Shown: piece by piece, positions 13,768 to 20,520 of the stretch | Layout: each line of letters begins with the position of its first letter | Position numbering within the stretch: the first letter of the stretch is position 1 | Source of the DNA: Duncaniella sp. | GTDB lineage: Bacteria > Bacteroidota > Bacteroidia > Bacteroidales > Muribaculaceae | Assembly (NCBI GenBank): GCA_029052375.1 | Contig: JAIDJD010000034.1 | Location: 1-20,520 of the forward strand | Reading direction: 5' to 3' | DNA: 20,520 nucleotides | The notes under the pieces: generated by a model | Databases searched by the model: none | What the model saw: the letters and a program-made list of their open reading frames with translations, nothing else | Told to the model about the DNA's origin: nothing | Position numbers and translations under genes: made by a program

Positions 13768-15111
13768 ATGAAACTTACCGAGCTCACCGCCATCTCGCCT
13801 GTCGACGGCCGCTATCGCAACAAGTGCGAGCGCCTCGACGAGTATTTCTCTGAATATGCCCTCATCCGCTACCGCGTCAAGGTTGAGGTCGAGTATTTCA
13901 TAGCCCTCTGCGAGCTGCCCCTGCCCGCGCTCGCCTCTGTAAGCCACGACACCTTCGGCGCCCTGCGCTCTGTCTACAACGACTTTACCGTCAGCGATGC
14001 CGAGCGCATCAAGGAGATAGAGAGCGTCACCAACCATGACGTCAAGGCCGTCGAATACTTCCTCAAGGAGAAGTTTGACGCCCTCGGCCTCTCGGACTGC
14101 AAGGAGTACATACACTTCGGCCTCACCTCGCAGGACATCAACAACACCTCGGTGCCCATGAGCATCAAGGACGCCATCGAGGAGCTCTACCGTCCCGCCG
14201 TCGAGGGTCTCTGCGAGGCACTCGAGGCCCGCGCCGACGAGTGGGCCGAGATACCCATGTTGGCCAAGACCCACGGCCAGCCCGCATCGCCCACACGCCT
14301 GGGCAAGGAGATACGCGTCTTCGCCTACCGCCTGCGCCGCCAGCTCAAGGCCCTCGAGGCCTGCGAGGTCAGCGGCAAGTTTGGCGGAGCCACCGGCAAC
14401 TTCAACGCCCACCTCGCGGCCTTCCCCCATGTGGACTGGCGCGACTTCGGCGCACGCTTCCTCTCCGAGAAGCTCGGCATAGAGCGCGAGGAGTACACCA
14501 CCCAGATCTCGAACTATGACAATCTGGCCGCCATCTTCGACGCCATGGCCCGCATCAACACCATCGTCCTCGACCTCGACCGCGATATGTGGATGTACAT
14601 CTCCATGGAATACTTCAAGCAGCGCATCAAGGAGGGCGAGGTAGGCTCGTCGGCCATGCCCCACAAGGTGAACCCCATCGACTTCGAGAACTCCGAGGGC
14701 AACCTCGGCATGGCCAACGCCGTGCTCAAGCACCTCGCAGGCAAGCTCCCCGTGTCGCGCCTCCAGCGAGACCTAACAGACTCGACCGTACTGCGCAACA
14801 TCGGCGTCCCCATGGCCCACTCTCTCATAGCCTTCGCCTCGACAATGAAGGGCCTCGGCAAGCTCCTGCTCAACCGCGCGGCCATCGACGCCGACCTCGA
14901 CAACACCTGGAGCGTCGTGGCTGAGGCCATACAGACCATCCTCCGCCGCGAGGGCTATCCCAAACCCTACGAGACACTCAAGGCCCTGACCCGCACCAAC
15001 ACCGCCGTCACAGCCGAGAGCATATCGGCCTTCATCGAGACCCTCAACGTCTCTGACGAGGTCAAGGCCGAGCTCCACAAGATAACCCCCGGGACATACA
15101 CGGGATACTGA
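13768..15111 (+). CDS. purB: Adenylosuccinate lyase
   Basis: Cleaves SAICAR to AICAR and adenylosuccinate to AMP, two steps of purine synthesis, both releasing fumarate. The 447-residue protein is of the E. coli-like type, beginning MKLTELTAISPVDGRY. The fumarase/aspartase signature GSSAMPHKVNP is at 293-303, with the catalytic serine of the mobile loop in GSS, and the conserved THGQPASPT contains H169. LTSQDINNT is the usual substrate-binding loop. The start at 13768 is preferred over the in-frame ATG at 13720, because the family begins at this methionine and the upstream ATG is almost at the transcription start. It is transcribed alone from its own promoter, and is followed by 140 bp of repeats. 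Confidence 0.97.
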   Translation: MKLTELTAISPVDGRYRNKCERLDEYFSEYALIRYRVKVEVEYFIALCELPLPALASVSHDTFGALRSVYNDFTVSDAERIKEIESVTNHDVKAVEYFLKEKFDALGLSDCKEYIHFGLTSQDINNTSVPMSIKDAIEELYRPAVEGLCEALEARADEWAEIPMLAKTHGQPASPTRLGKEIRVFAYRLRRQLKALEACEVSGKFGGATGNFNAHLAAFPHVDWRDFGARFLSEKLGIEREEYTTQISNYDNLAAIFDAMARINTIVLDLDRDMWMYISMEYFKQRIKEGEVGSSAMPHKVNPIDFENSEGNLGMANAVLKHLAGKLPVSRLQRDLTDSTVLRNIGVPMAHSLIAFASTMKGLGKLLLNRAAIDADLDNTWSVVAEAIQTILRREGYPKPYETLKALTRTNTAVTAESISAFIETLNVSDEVKAELHKITPGTYTGY

Positions 15112-15113
15112 TT

Positions 15114-15245
15114 GAGAATGGAGAATGGAGAATTTAGGATTGAAAATGGAGAATTATCAGAGGTGGCTTGAAGTCAATATGGACAATTCTCAATTTCTAA
15201 ATTGTCAATTCTCAATTCAAAATTCTAAATTCTCCATTCTAAATT
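15114..15245. repeat. AT-rich inverted repeats between purB and the dxs operon
   Basis: The left part (about 15114-15157) repeats GAGAATGGAGAATT-type units. The right part (about 15182-15245) holds the complementary AATTCTCAATT and AAATTCTCCATTC units. The spacer can fold as a long imperfect hairpin and could end purB transcription. It is much richer in A and T than the flanking genes and resembles the repeat at 331-432 in style. Confidence 0.65.
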
Positions 15246-15251
15246 AAAAAT

Positions 15252-15440
15252 ATGGACACTCCGACCAAGATTCGCTTCGGATTCATCGCCGCTCTCTGGC
15301 TCGTGCTGGTGTGGCTTGTCGTCGTGTCCCAGCCTCTGACCCTATGGACCATCTTCATGATTGCCGTCTCGGGCATAGTGGTGTGGGTCCCGCTCTACAA
15401 GAAATATATCCGCAATGACTCAGGAAACAAAAAGCAATAG
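15252..15440 (+). CDS. Small two-helix membrane protein, unknown function
   Basis: A 62-residue protein with two hydrophobic helices at about 10-26 (GFIAALWLVLVWLVVVS) and 30-48 (TLWTIFMIAVSGIVVWVPL), followed by a basic polar tail YKKYIRNDSGNKKQ. The short loop implies a hairpin with both ends on the same side, the positive tail probably in the cytoplasm. I do not recognise a named family. Its last 26 bp overlap the start of dxs, which suggests translational coupling and that it is a genuine member of the dxs-trkA-trkH operon. Confidence 0.6.
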   Translation: MDTPTKIRFGFIAALWLVLVWLVVVSQPLTLWTIFMIAVSGIVVWVPLYKKYIRNDSGNKKQ

Positions 15441-17373
15441 CTCCGGAACGGCCCGAGAAGATGGCCGCTACCCCCTGCTGAGACAGATCGACACCCCGGC
15501 CGACCTGCGCCGGCTGTCGCCTGCCGACCTCCCCGAGGTATGCTCGGAGCTGCGCTCGTTTCTCATTGACACCGTCTCGTCGCATCCCGGCCACTTCGCC
15601 TCGTCGATGGGAGCCGTGGAGCTGACGGTGGCCCTGCACTACGTGTTCAACACCCCGTACGACCGCATCGTGTGGGATGTCGGCCACCAGGCATACGGCC
15701 ACAAGATACTCACCGGGAGAAGAGACCGCTTCGACACCAACCGCACCCTCGGCGGCCTCTCGGGATTTCCCTCGCCCAAAGAGAGCGAGTATGACACCTT
15801 CACGGCCGGACACGCATCCAACGCCATATCTGCCGCCCTCGGCATGGCCGTGGCCGCGAAGCTGCACAAGGACGAGCCCAGGCGCAATGTGACCGCCGTC
15901 ATCGGAGACGCCTCCATCTCGGGAGGCCTCGCATTCGAGGGCCTCAACAACGCCGCCAACTCGGGCGCCGACCTGCTGATAATACTCAACGACAACGATA
16001 TGTCGATAGACCGCAACGTCGGCTCGCTCAACAGCTACCTGGCCCACCTCACCTCGTCGCGCCCATACAACAACCTGCGCTACAAGACCGCCAAGCTACT
16101 GCGCCGGTGGCACCTGCTCTCGGCCAAGGGGGTGCAGAGGATAATGCGGTTCAACAACTCGCTGAAATCGCTCATCACCAACGAGCAGAACCTCTTCGAG
16201 GGCCTCAACATACGCTATTTCGGCCCCTTTGACGGACACGACGTCAAGACCCTCGTCAAGGTGATGCAGGAAATCAAGGAATACAACGGCCCGCGCATCC
16301 TGCACCTGCGCACCGTCAAGGGCAAAGGCTATGCCCCGGCCGAGGCCGACCCCACCACATGGCACGCCCCGGGCCCCTTCGACCCCAAGACAGGCAAGAG
16401 GCCCGAGCCAGACCCCGCCAGACCGCCCAAATACCAGACCGTCTTCGGCAAGACCCTCGTGGAGATAGCCTCTGAACACCCCGAGGCCGTCGGCGTCACC
16501 GCCGCCATGCCCTCGGGCACATCCATGAATCTGATGCAGGAGGCCTATCCCTCGCGCACATTCGACGTGGGCATCTCGGAGGGCCACGCCGTCACATTCG
16601 CGGGCGGCATGGCCAAGGACGGCCTCAAGCCCTTCGTGGCCATATACTCATCCTTCCTCCAGAGGGCATACTCGCACATCATACACGACGTGGCCATAGA
16701 GGGGCTCCCCGTGGTCTTCTGCATAGACCGCGCAGGCCTCGTGGGCGAGGACGGAATGACACACCACGGAGTCTTCGACCTGGCCTATCTCCGATCCATA
16801 CCCGGCATGACCGTGGCCGCCCCGCGCAACGCCGATATGCTCAGGCGCCTGATGTACACAGCCGTCGGCTATCCCGGCCCCTTTGCCATACGCTATCCGC
16901 GAGGCTCGGCAGACAAGGCCCCCTCTGACACCCGCGAGCCCCTGGCCCCCGGCAAGGGAGAAAAGCTGGCCGACGGACGCGACGCCGTGGTGCTGACCAT
17001 AGGCACCGTGGCCGCCGACGCCGCCAAGGCCATAGAGAGAGCGCGCAGAGAGCTGGGCATTGAAGCCGCGCATTACGACATGATATACCTCAAGCCTCTC
17101 GACACAGACATCATGCGCGAGGTGGCCTCTCTCGGCAAGCCGGTGATCACCGTCGAGGACGGCACCGTAGAGGGCGGCCTCGGAGGCGCCGTCCTCGAAT
17201 GGATGGCCGACAACGGCGTCAGCCTCGAAGTCAGGCGCCTCGGAGTGCCCGACCGCTTCATACCCCACGGCACCCCCGCCCAGCAGCACAGGATGTGCGG
17301 GTTCGACGCCGACGGGATATTCGAGGCCCTCGCCTCGCTCAAAGCCAAACCCAACGCCGAGCCATGCGCATAG
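15415..17373 (+). CDS. dxs: 1-deoxy-D-xylulose-5-phosphate synthase
   Basis: Thiamine-diphosphate enzyme condensing pyruvate and glyceraldehyde-3-phosphate, the entry of the MEP isoprenoid pathway. At 652 residues it is within the family range. SSHPGHFASSMGAVELTVAL (H60) and WDVGHQAYGHK hold the active-site histidines. GDASISGGLAFEGLNN, starting at residue 164 and ending in the LNDNDMSID stretch, is the cofactor/Mg site. ISEGHAVTFAGGMA contains the catalytic E389, and AGLVGEDGMTHHGVFD marks the second domain. A transketolase C-terminal domain follows. The ATG at 15415 lies inside the small membrane-protein gene. Its end overlaps trkA by 10 bp. Confidence 0.96.
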   Translation: MTQETKSNSSGTAREDGRYPLLRQIDTPADLRRLSPADLPEVCSELRSFLIDTVSSHPGHFASSMGAVELTVALHYVFNTPYDRIVWDVGHQAYGHKILTGRRDRFDTNRTLGGLSGFPSPKESEYDTFTAGHASNAISAALGMAVAAKLHKDEPRRNVTAVIGDASISGGLAFEGLNNAANSGADLLIILNDNDMSIDRNVGSLNSYLAHLTSSRPYNNLRYKTAKLLRRWHLLSAKGVQRIMRFNNSLKSLITNEQNLFEGLNIRYFGPFDGHDVKTLVKVMQEIKEYNGPRILHLRTVKGKGYAPAEADPTTWHAPGPFDPKTGKRPEPDPARPPKYQTVFGKTLVEIASEHPEAVGVTAAMPSGTSMNLMQEAYPSRTFDVGISEGHAVTFAGGMAKDGLKPFVAIYSSFLQRAYSHIIHDVAIEGLPVVFCIDRAGLVGEDGMTHHGVFDLAYLRSIPGMTVAAPRNADMLRRLMYTAVGYPGPFAIRYPRGSADKAPSDTREPLAPGKGEKLADGRDAVVLTIGTVAADAAKAIERARRELGIEAAHYDMIYLKPLDTDIMREVASLGKPVITVEDGTVEGGLGGAVLEWMADNGVSLEVRRLGVPDRFIPHGTPAQQHRMCGFDADGIFEALASLKAKPNAEPCA

Positions 17374-18698
17374 TAATAGCAGGATGCGGAGAGGTAGGCT
17401 CGCACCTGGCCAAGCTCCTCTCGCGCGAAGACCAGGACATCACCGTCATAGACGAAGACCGCTCCAAGCTCGCTGTCCTCGACGCCAACTACAACCTGCT
17501 CACCGTGCAGGGGCGCCCCACGTCGTTCAACGACCTCAGGCGCGCCGGCGTGGAGGGATGCGACCTCTTCATAGCCGTCACCCCCTTCGAGACACGCAAC
17601 GTCGTGGCCTGCGCCATAGCCAAGAGCCTCGGAGCCTCCAAGACCGTGGCCCGCGTGGACAACTATGAGTTCAAAGACCCCGCCAACCACGAGTTCTTCG
17701 CCTCGATAGGCACCGACGACGTCATCTATCCCGAATACCTGGCCGCGCTCGAAATCATCACAGCCCTCAACCACAACTGGGCCCGCCACTGGTTCGAGCT
17801 ACACGACGGCCAGCTGATACTCGTGGGCATAAAGCTCAGGAGCGAGGCCCCGCTCGTAGGCAAGCAGCTCAAGGAGCTCGGGCGCACCACCCACGACTTC
17901 CACGTGGCCGCCATCAAGCGCCACAACGAGACCATCATCCCGGGCGGCAACGACCACCTCGAGCTCGACGACATAGTCTACTTCATGACCACCTACGAGC
18001 ACGTCGACGCCCTCGTCCCCCTCTGCGGCAAGACCAAGAGACAGATAAAGGATGTGATAATAATGGGGGCCAACCGCATAGCCATACAGCTCTGCCGCAT
18101 GGGCAGGGAGCAGTTTCGCTTCAAGATCATAGACCCCGACAAGGACCTCTGCCTGCGCATCTCGGAGCGATGTCCGGACGCGCTGGTCATCAACGCCGAC
18201 CCGCGCGACATCGACACCCTGCGCGAAGCCGGCATCGACGACACAGACGCCTTCGTGGCCATCTCCGAAGCCAGCGAGAGCAACATCCTCACCTGTCTCA
18301 CGGCCAAGGAGTTCGGCGTCATCAAGACCGTGGCCGAGGTGGAGAACCTCCAGTTTGTCTCGCAGGCCGAAGGGCTCAACATCGGCACCGTCATCAACAA
18401 GAAGCTCCTGGCCTCGGCCCGCATCTTCCAGATGATGCTCGACCGCGACACCTCGAGCTCTAAGTGTCTGGCCATGGCAGACGCCGAGGTGGCCGAAATC
18501 GTGGCCCGCGAGGGCTCGAAGATAACACGCGCCGCCGTCAAGGACCTCAGGCTCTCGAGAGACATGACCATCGCCGGACTGATACGCGGAGGCAAGGGCC
18601 ACCTCGTCAGCGGCAACACCGTCATACAGCCCGGAGACCACGTGGTGGTCTTCACCCTCGGCGGAGCCATACACAAAACCGAACGCCTCTTCAGATGA
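17364..18698 (+). CDS. trkA: Trk system potassium uptake protein TrkA
   Basis: Cytoplasmic nucleotide-binding regulator of the TrkH K+ channel. At 445 residues it has the two-fold RCK layout: Rossmann domain 1 with GCGEVG at 7-12 and an acidic VIDED strand end, a TrkA-C domain (about 140-220), Rossmann domain 2 starting near DVIIMGANRIA (about 230-240), and a second TrkA-C domain ending near the C-terminus (GDHVVVFTL). The second glycine motif is degenerate (G-A-N-R instead of GxGxxG), which is common in the C-terminal half. The start at 17364 makes the Rossmann strand begin at residue 2 and overlaps the dxs end; the longer frame upstream lies within dxs. It shares ATGA with trkH. Confidence 0.95.
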   Translation: MRIVIAGCGEVGSHLAKLLSREDQDITVIDEDRSKLAVLDANYNLLTVQGRPTSFNDLRRAGVEGCDLFIAVTPFETRNVVACAIAKSLGASKTVARVDNYEFKDPANHEFFASIGTDDVIYPEYLAALEIITALNHNWARHWFELHDGQLILVGIKLRSEAPLVGKQLKELGRTTHDFHVAAIKRHNETIIPGGNDHLELDDIVYFMTTYEHVDALVPLCGKTKRQIKDVIIMGANRIAIQLCRMGREQFRFKIIDPDKDLCLRISERCPDALVINADPRDIDTLREAGIDDTDAFVAISEASESNILTCLTAKEFGVIKTVAEVENLQFVSQAEGLNIGTVINKKLLASARIFQMMLDRDTSSSKCLAMADAEVAEIVAREGSKITRAAVKDLRLSRDMTIAGLIRGGKGHLVSGNTVIQPGDHVVVFTLGGAIHKTERLFR

Positions 18699-20194
18699 AT
18701 CGCCGCGGAGTCTCCAGACTGCTGTCTGCCATCCCTCTGGTCAACATAGCCCTGCTGTTGAGAGTGATAGGCCTGCTCCTTCTGATAGAGGGATGCTTCC
18801 TCCTGTTCCCTCTGGCCACGTGCCTGTACTACGGCGAGGCCGACTGGAAAGACTTCCTGCTGACCTCGGCCATAACCTTTGCCTCGGGGACACTGATGAT
18901 ATTCGGCATACGCCCTGAGTCGTCCAACATGGGCAAGCGCGAGGGCTTTCTGCTCACGGCCATGGTCTGGGTGGTCTTCTCCCTGTTCGGAATGTTGCCC
19001 TTCATGCTGATGGACCGCGAGCCCCTGTCTGTCTCGGACGCCTTCTTCGAGGCCATGTCGGGCTTCACCACCACCGGAGCCACCATCATGACATCCATAG
19101 CCCACCTGAGCCACGGAGCCGTGGTGTGGCGCTCGCTGATGCAGTGGATAGGAGGCATGGGCATCATACTCTTCACCCTCGCCGTGGTCCCGATGCTCAA
19201 CTCGTCGGGCGGTATGCAGATGTTCAACGCCGAGGTGACGGGCATCACCCACGACAAACTGCGCCCGCGCATCTCGCAGACAGCCAAGGGCCTGTGGGGC
19301 ATATACACGGGCCTCACCGTGATACTCTACATACTCCTGGTCCTCGGCCCTATGGAGCCGTTCGACGCCATGTGCTACGCCCTGTCGGTGATGTCGACCG
19401 GCGGATTCGCCACCTCGGACGCGGGGCTCGGCGTCTGGAGCTCGGACTATATAGAGACCGTCGTGACCATCTTCATGTTCATCGGAGGCGTCAGCTTCAC
19501 CCTCATCTACCGCGCCATGCTCCGAGACTTCAAGGGCGTCTGGCGCAACGACGTCTTCCGCTCCTACCTGGCCATCATCCTCATCTGCTATGCCGTCTTC
19601 GCCATCAACATCGTGGCCCGCGGACAGGCATACACGCTCAAATCCGTCACGCTCGACCCCCTCTTCCAGGTGGTCTCGCTCATATCCTCCACGGGATTCG
19701 AGGTCTCGGACTTCGGCACATGGGGCACATTCGCCCTCTCCGTGGCCATGGTGCTGATGTTCTTCGGCGCCTGCGCGGGCTCGACGAGCGGCGGCGCCAA
19801 GATAGACCGCATGATATTCATGCTCAAGAACTGCCGCAACGAGATAGAGCGGTGTATCCACCCCAACAACATCCTCACCGTCAGGGTCAACGGCGTCGTA
19901 GTCCCGCACGACACGGTGATGAAGGTCACCGCCTTTCTCTGTCTCTACGTGCTCATCATAGCCATGGGAGGCCTGGCGCTGACAGCCATGGGGATGCCTC
20001 TAGTGGACGCCTTCTTCTCGTCGTTCACCTGCATCTCCAACACAGGCCTGACGGCGGGCGTCACCGGATACGGAGGCACATTCGCCATTGTCCCCGACGC
20101 CGGCAAGTGGCTCCTGTCCTTCATAATGCTCACGGGCCGTCTCGAAATCTTCACCGTGCTGCTGCTCTTCCTCCCCGGATTCTGGAAGAAGTGA
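18695..20194 (+). CDS. trkH: Trk system potassium uptake channel TrkH
   Basis: Integral inner-membrane K+ channel subunit. The 499-residue protein has a multi-helix layout with four pore-loop motifs, each with a Thr-Gly pair: SGFTTTGA (G128), STGGF (first glycine G236), SSTGF (G334) and SNTGL (G451). These form the K+ selectivity filter of the SKT superfamily. FGACAGSTSGGAKIDRM is the characteristic segment before the last repeat. The ATG at 18695 overlaps the trkA stop as ATGA, and translation coupling is likely; the frame upstream of it lies within trkA. It is the last gene of the operon and is followed by a strong terminator. Confidence 0.96.
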   Translation: MNRRGVSRLLSAIPLVNIALLLRVIGLLLLIEGCFLLFPLATCLYYGEADWKDFLLTSAITFASGTLMIFGIRPESSNMGKREGFLLTAMVWVVFSLFGMLPFMLMDREPLSVSDAFFEAMSGFTTTGATIMTSIAHLSHGAVVWRSLMQWIGGMGIILFTLAVVPMLNSSGGMQMFNAEVTGITHDKLRPRISQTAKGLWGIYTGLTVILYILLVLGPMEPFDAMCYALSVMSTGGFATSDAGLGVWSSDYIETVVTIFMFIGGVSFTLIYRAMLRDFKGVWRNDVFRSYLAIILICYAVFAINIVARGQAYTLKSVTLDPLFQVVSLISSTGFEVSDFGTWGTFALSVAMVLMFFGACAGSTSGGAKIDRMIFMLKNCRNEIERCIHPNNILTVRVNGVVVPHDTVMKVTAFLCLYVLIIAMGGLALTAMGMPLVDAFFSSFTCISNTGLTAGVTGYGGTFAIVPDAGKWLLSFIMLTGRLEIFTVLLLFLPGFWKK

Positions 20195-20216
20195 ACCCGG
20201 TATGGCTAAAATATTC

Positions 20217-20262
20217 GGCGCAGGGGGTGGTTTCGCAACCGTCCTCTGCGCCTGACTTTTTT
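20217..20262 (+). terminator. Rho-independent terminator of the dxs-trkA-trkH operon
   Basis: The stem GGCGCAGGGGGTGG (20217-20230), loop TTTCG and CAACCGTCCTCTGCGCC end in TGACTTTTTT (to 20262). It begins 22 bp after the trkH stop. Confidence 0.9.
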
Positions 20263-20288
20263 CACTATGAATTTACCATGTTGGCAAC

Positions 20289-20312
20289 GTAATTTTCCTG
20301 ATGCAAAATTAC
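20289..20312. repeat. Perfect 8-bp inverted repeat upstream of the SRP RNA promoter
   Basis: GTAATTTT (20289-20296) and AAAATTAC (20305-20312) are exact reverse complements. A second near-palindrome, AAAATCA A TGATTTT, lies at 20340-20354. Both sit in an AT-rich spacer upstream of the promoter at 20409-20439, and no function is apparent. Confidence 0.5.
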
Positions 20313-20408
20313 TGTATGGCGGCAATATGGAAAATACCGAAAATCAATGATTTTGGCACATTCCGGTAATCAAAATGCATTACAGGTGCAAAAAAACCGT
20401 CCGAAATC

Positions 20409-20439
20409 ATTGCAGATTCAAGAAAAAGCCGTACCTTTG
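20409..20439 (+). promoter_or_regulatory. Promoter of the SRP-like RNA
   Basis: ATTG (20409-20412), a 19-nt spacer and TACCTTTG (20432-20439) fit the Bacteroidetes promoter. The start of transcription should fall near 20445. Confidence 0.75.
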
Positions 20440-20444
20440 CACCC

Positions 20445-20520
20445 GGGTAAGTCCTACACGACCAGCTCCCCGAGAACTCCGCCAGGTCTTGATCGAAGCA
20501 ACGGTATCGGGTCGTAGCGG
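20445..20520 (+). ncRNA. ffs: Signal recognition particle (4.5S-type) RNA, 5' part, truncated by window end
   Basis: No coding frame follows the promoter, but an SRP-RNA-like fold does. GCCAGGTC (from 20481) faces GAAGCAACGG (20495-20504), the sequence of the Ffh-binding domain IV with its asymmetric internal loops. Around it CCCGA (20469-20473) pairs with TCGGG (20507-20511), and ACGA (20458-20461) pairs with TCGT (20512-20515). The outer helix should close just beyond base 20520. The apical loop differs from the common GGAA tetraloop, reading around CTTGATCG. The start at 20445 is estimated from the promoter. Confidence 0.8.

Noticed and set aside
13591..14733. 380-codon minus-strand frame opposite purB
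   Set aside because: It is the complement of a GC-rich real gene, with a Val/Gly/Leu/Glu-biased composition typical of antisense frames and no domain.
17993..19909. 638-codon minus-strand frame opposite trkA and trkH
   Set aside because: Shadow of two well-supported genes; His/Glu/Gly-rich antisense composition.

Overview
The window looks like chromosomal DNA of a GC-rich Bacteroidales bacterium, possibly Muribaculaceae. The order-level call rests on repeated promoters of the Bacteroidetes type (-33 TTTG-like, 19-20 bp, -7 TAnnTTTG), start codons without Shine-Dalgarno sequences, a dxs-trkA-trkH cluster and the overall gene set. The family-level call is inference.

Layout. (1) 1-1596, plus strand: the 3' end of a sugar-phosphate nucleotidyltransferase-like gene, then galactokinase galK. 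(2) 1597-3931: a repeat-dominated accessory segment. One RepA-like AAA ATPase with a C-terminal helix-turn-helix lies on the minus strand. It is bracketed by arrays built on CGTTTCA/TGAAACG and followed by a mosaic of GC-rich palindromes. (3) 3932-4899: tRNA-Arg(ACG) on the minus strand with its own promoter and terminator, and a divergent outer-membrane beta-barrel gene with a clear promoter. (4) 4922-12288, minus strand: a compact run queF-queC-M15-like membrane protein-giant AsmA-like protein-HAD phosphatase-aroB. Stop/start overlaps and short gaps indicate one operon read from a promoter near 12350. (5) 12441-13508: a lone, AT-richer class II Fic protein gene with a perfect palindrome at its promoter. 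(6) 13768-20194, plus strand: purB, a repeat-filled spacer, then a small two-TM protein-dxs-trkA-trkH in overlapping frames, closed by a strong terminator. (7) 20432-20520: a promoter and the 5' part of an RNA that looks like the SRP (4.5S) RNA, cut by the window end.

Most genes are housekeeping: galactose use, 7-deazaguanine (queuosine) synthesis, the shikimate pathway, purine synthesis, MEP isoprenoid synthesis and K+ uptake. The unusual part is 1690-3750. There an iteron-like set of helically phased short repeats flanks a RepA-family ATPase, next to palindromes whose copies carry paired, structure-preserving substitutions. No transposase, integrase, CRISPR array or toxin-antitoxin pair was seen.
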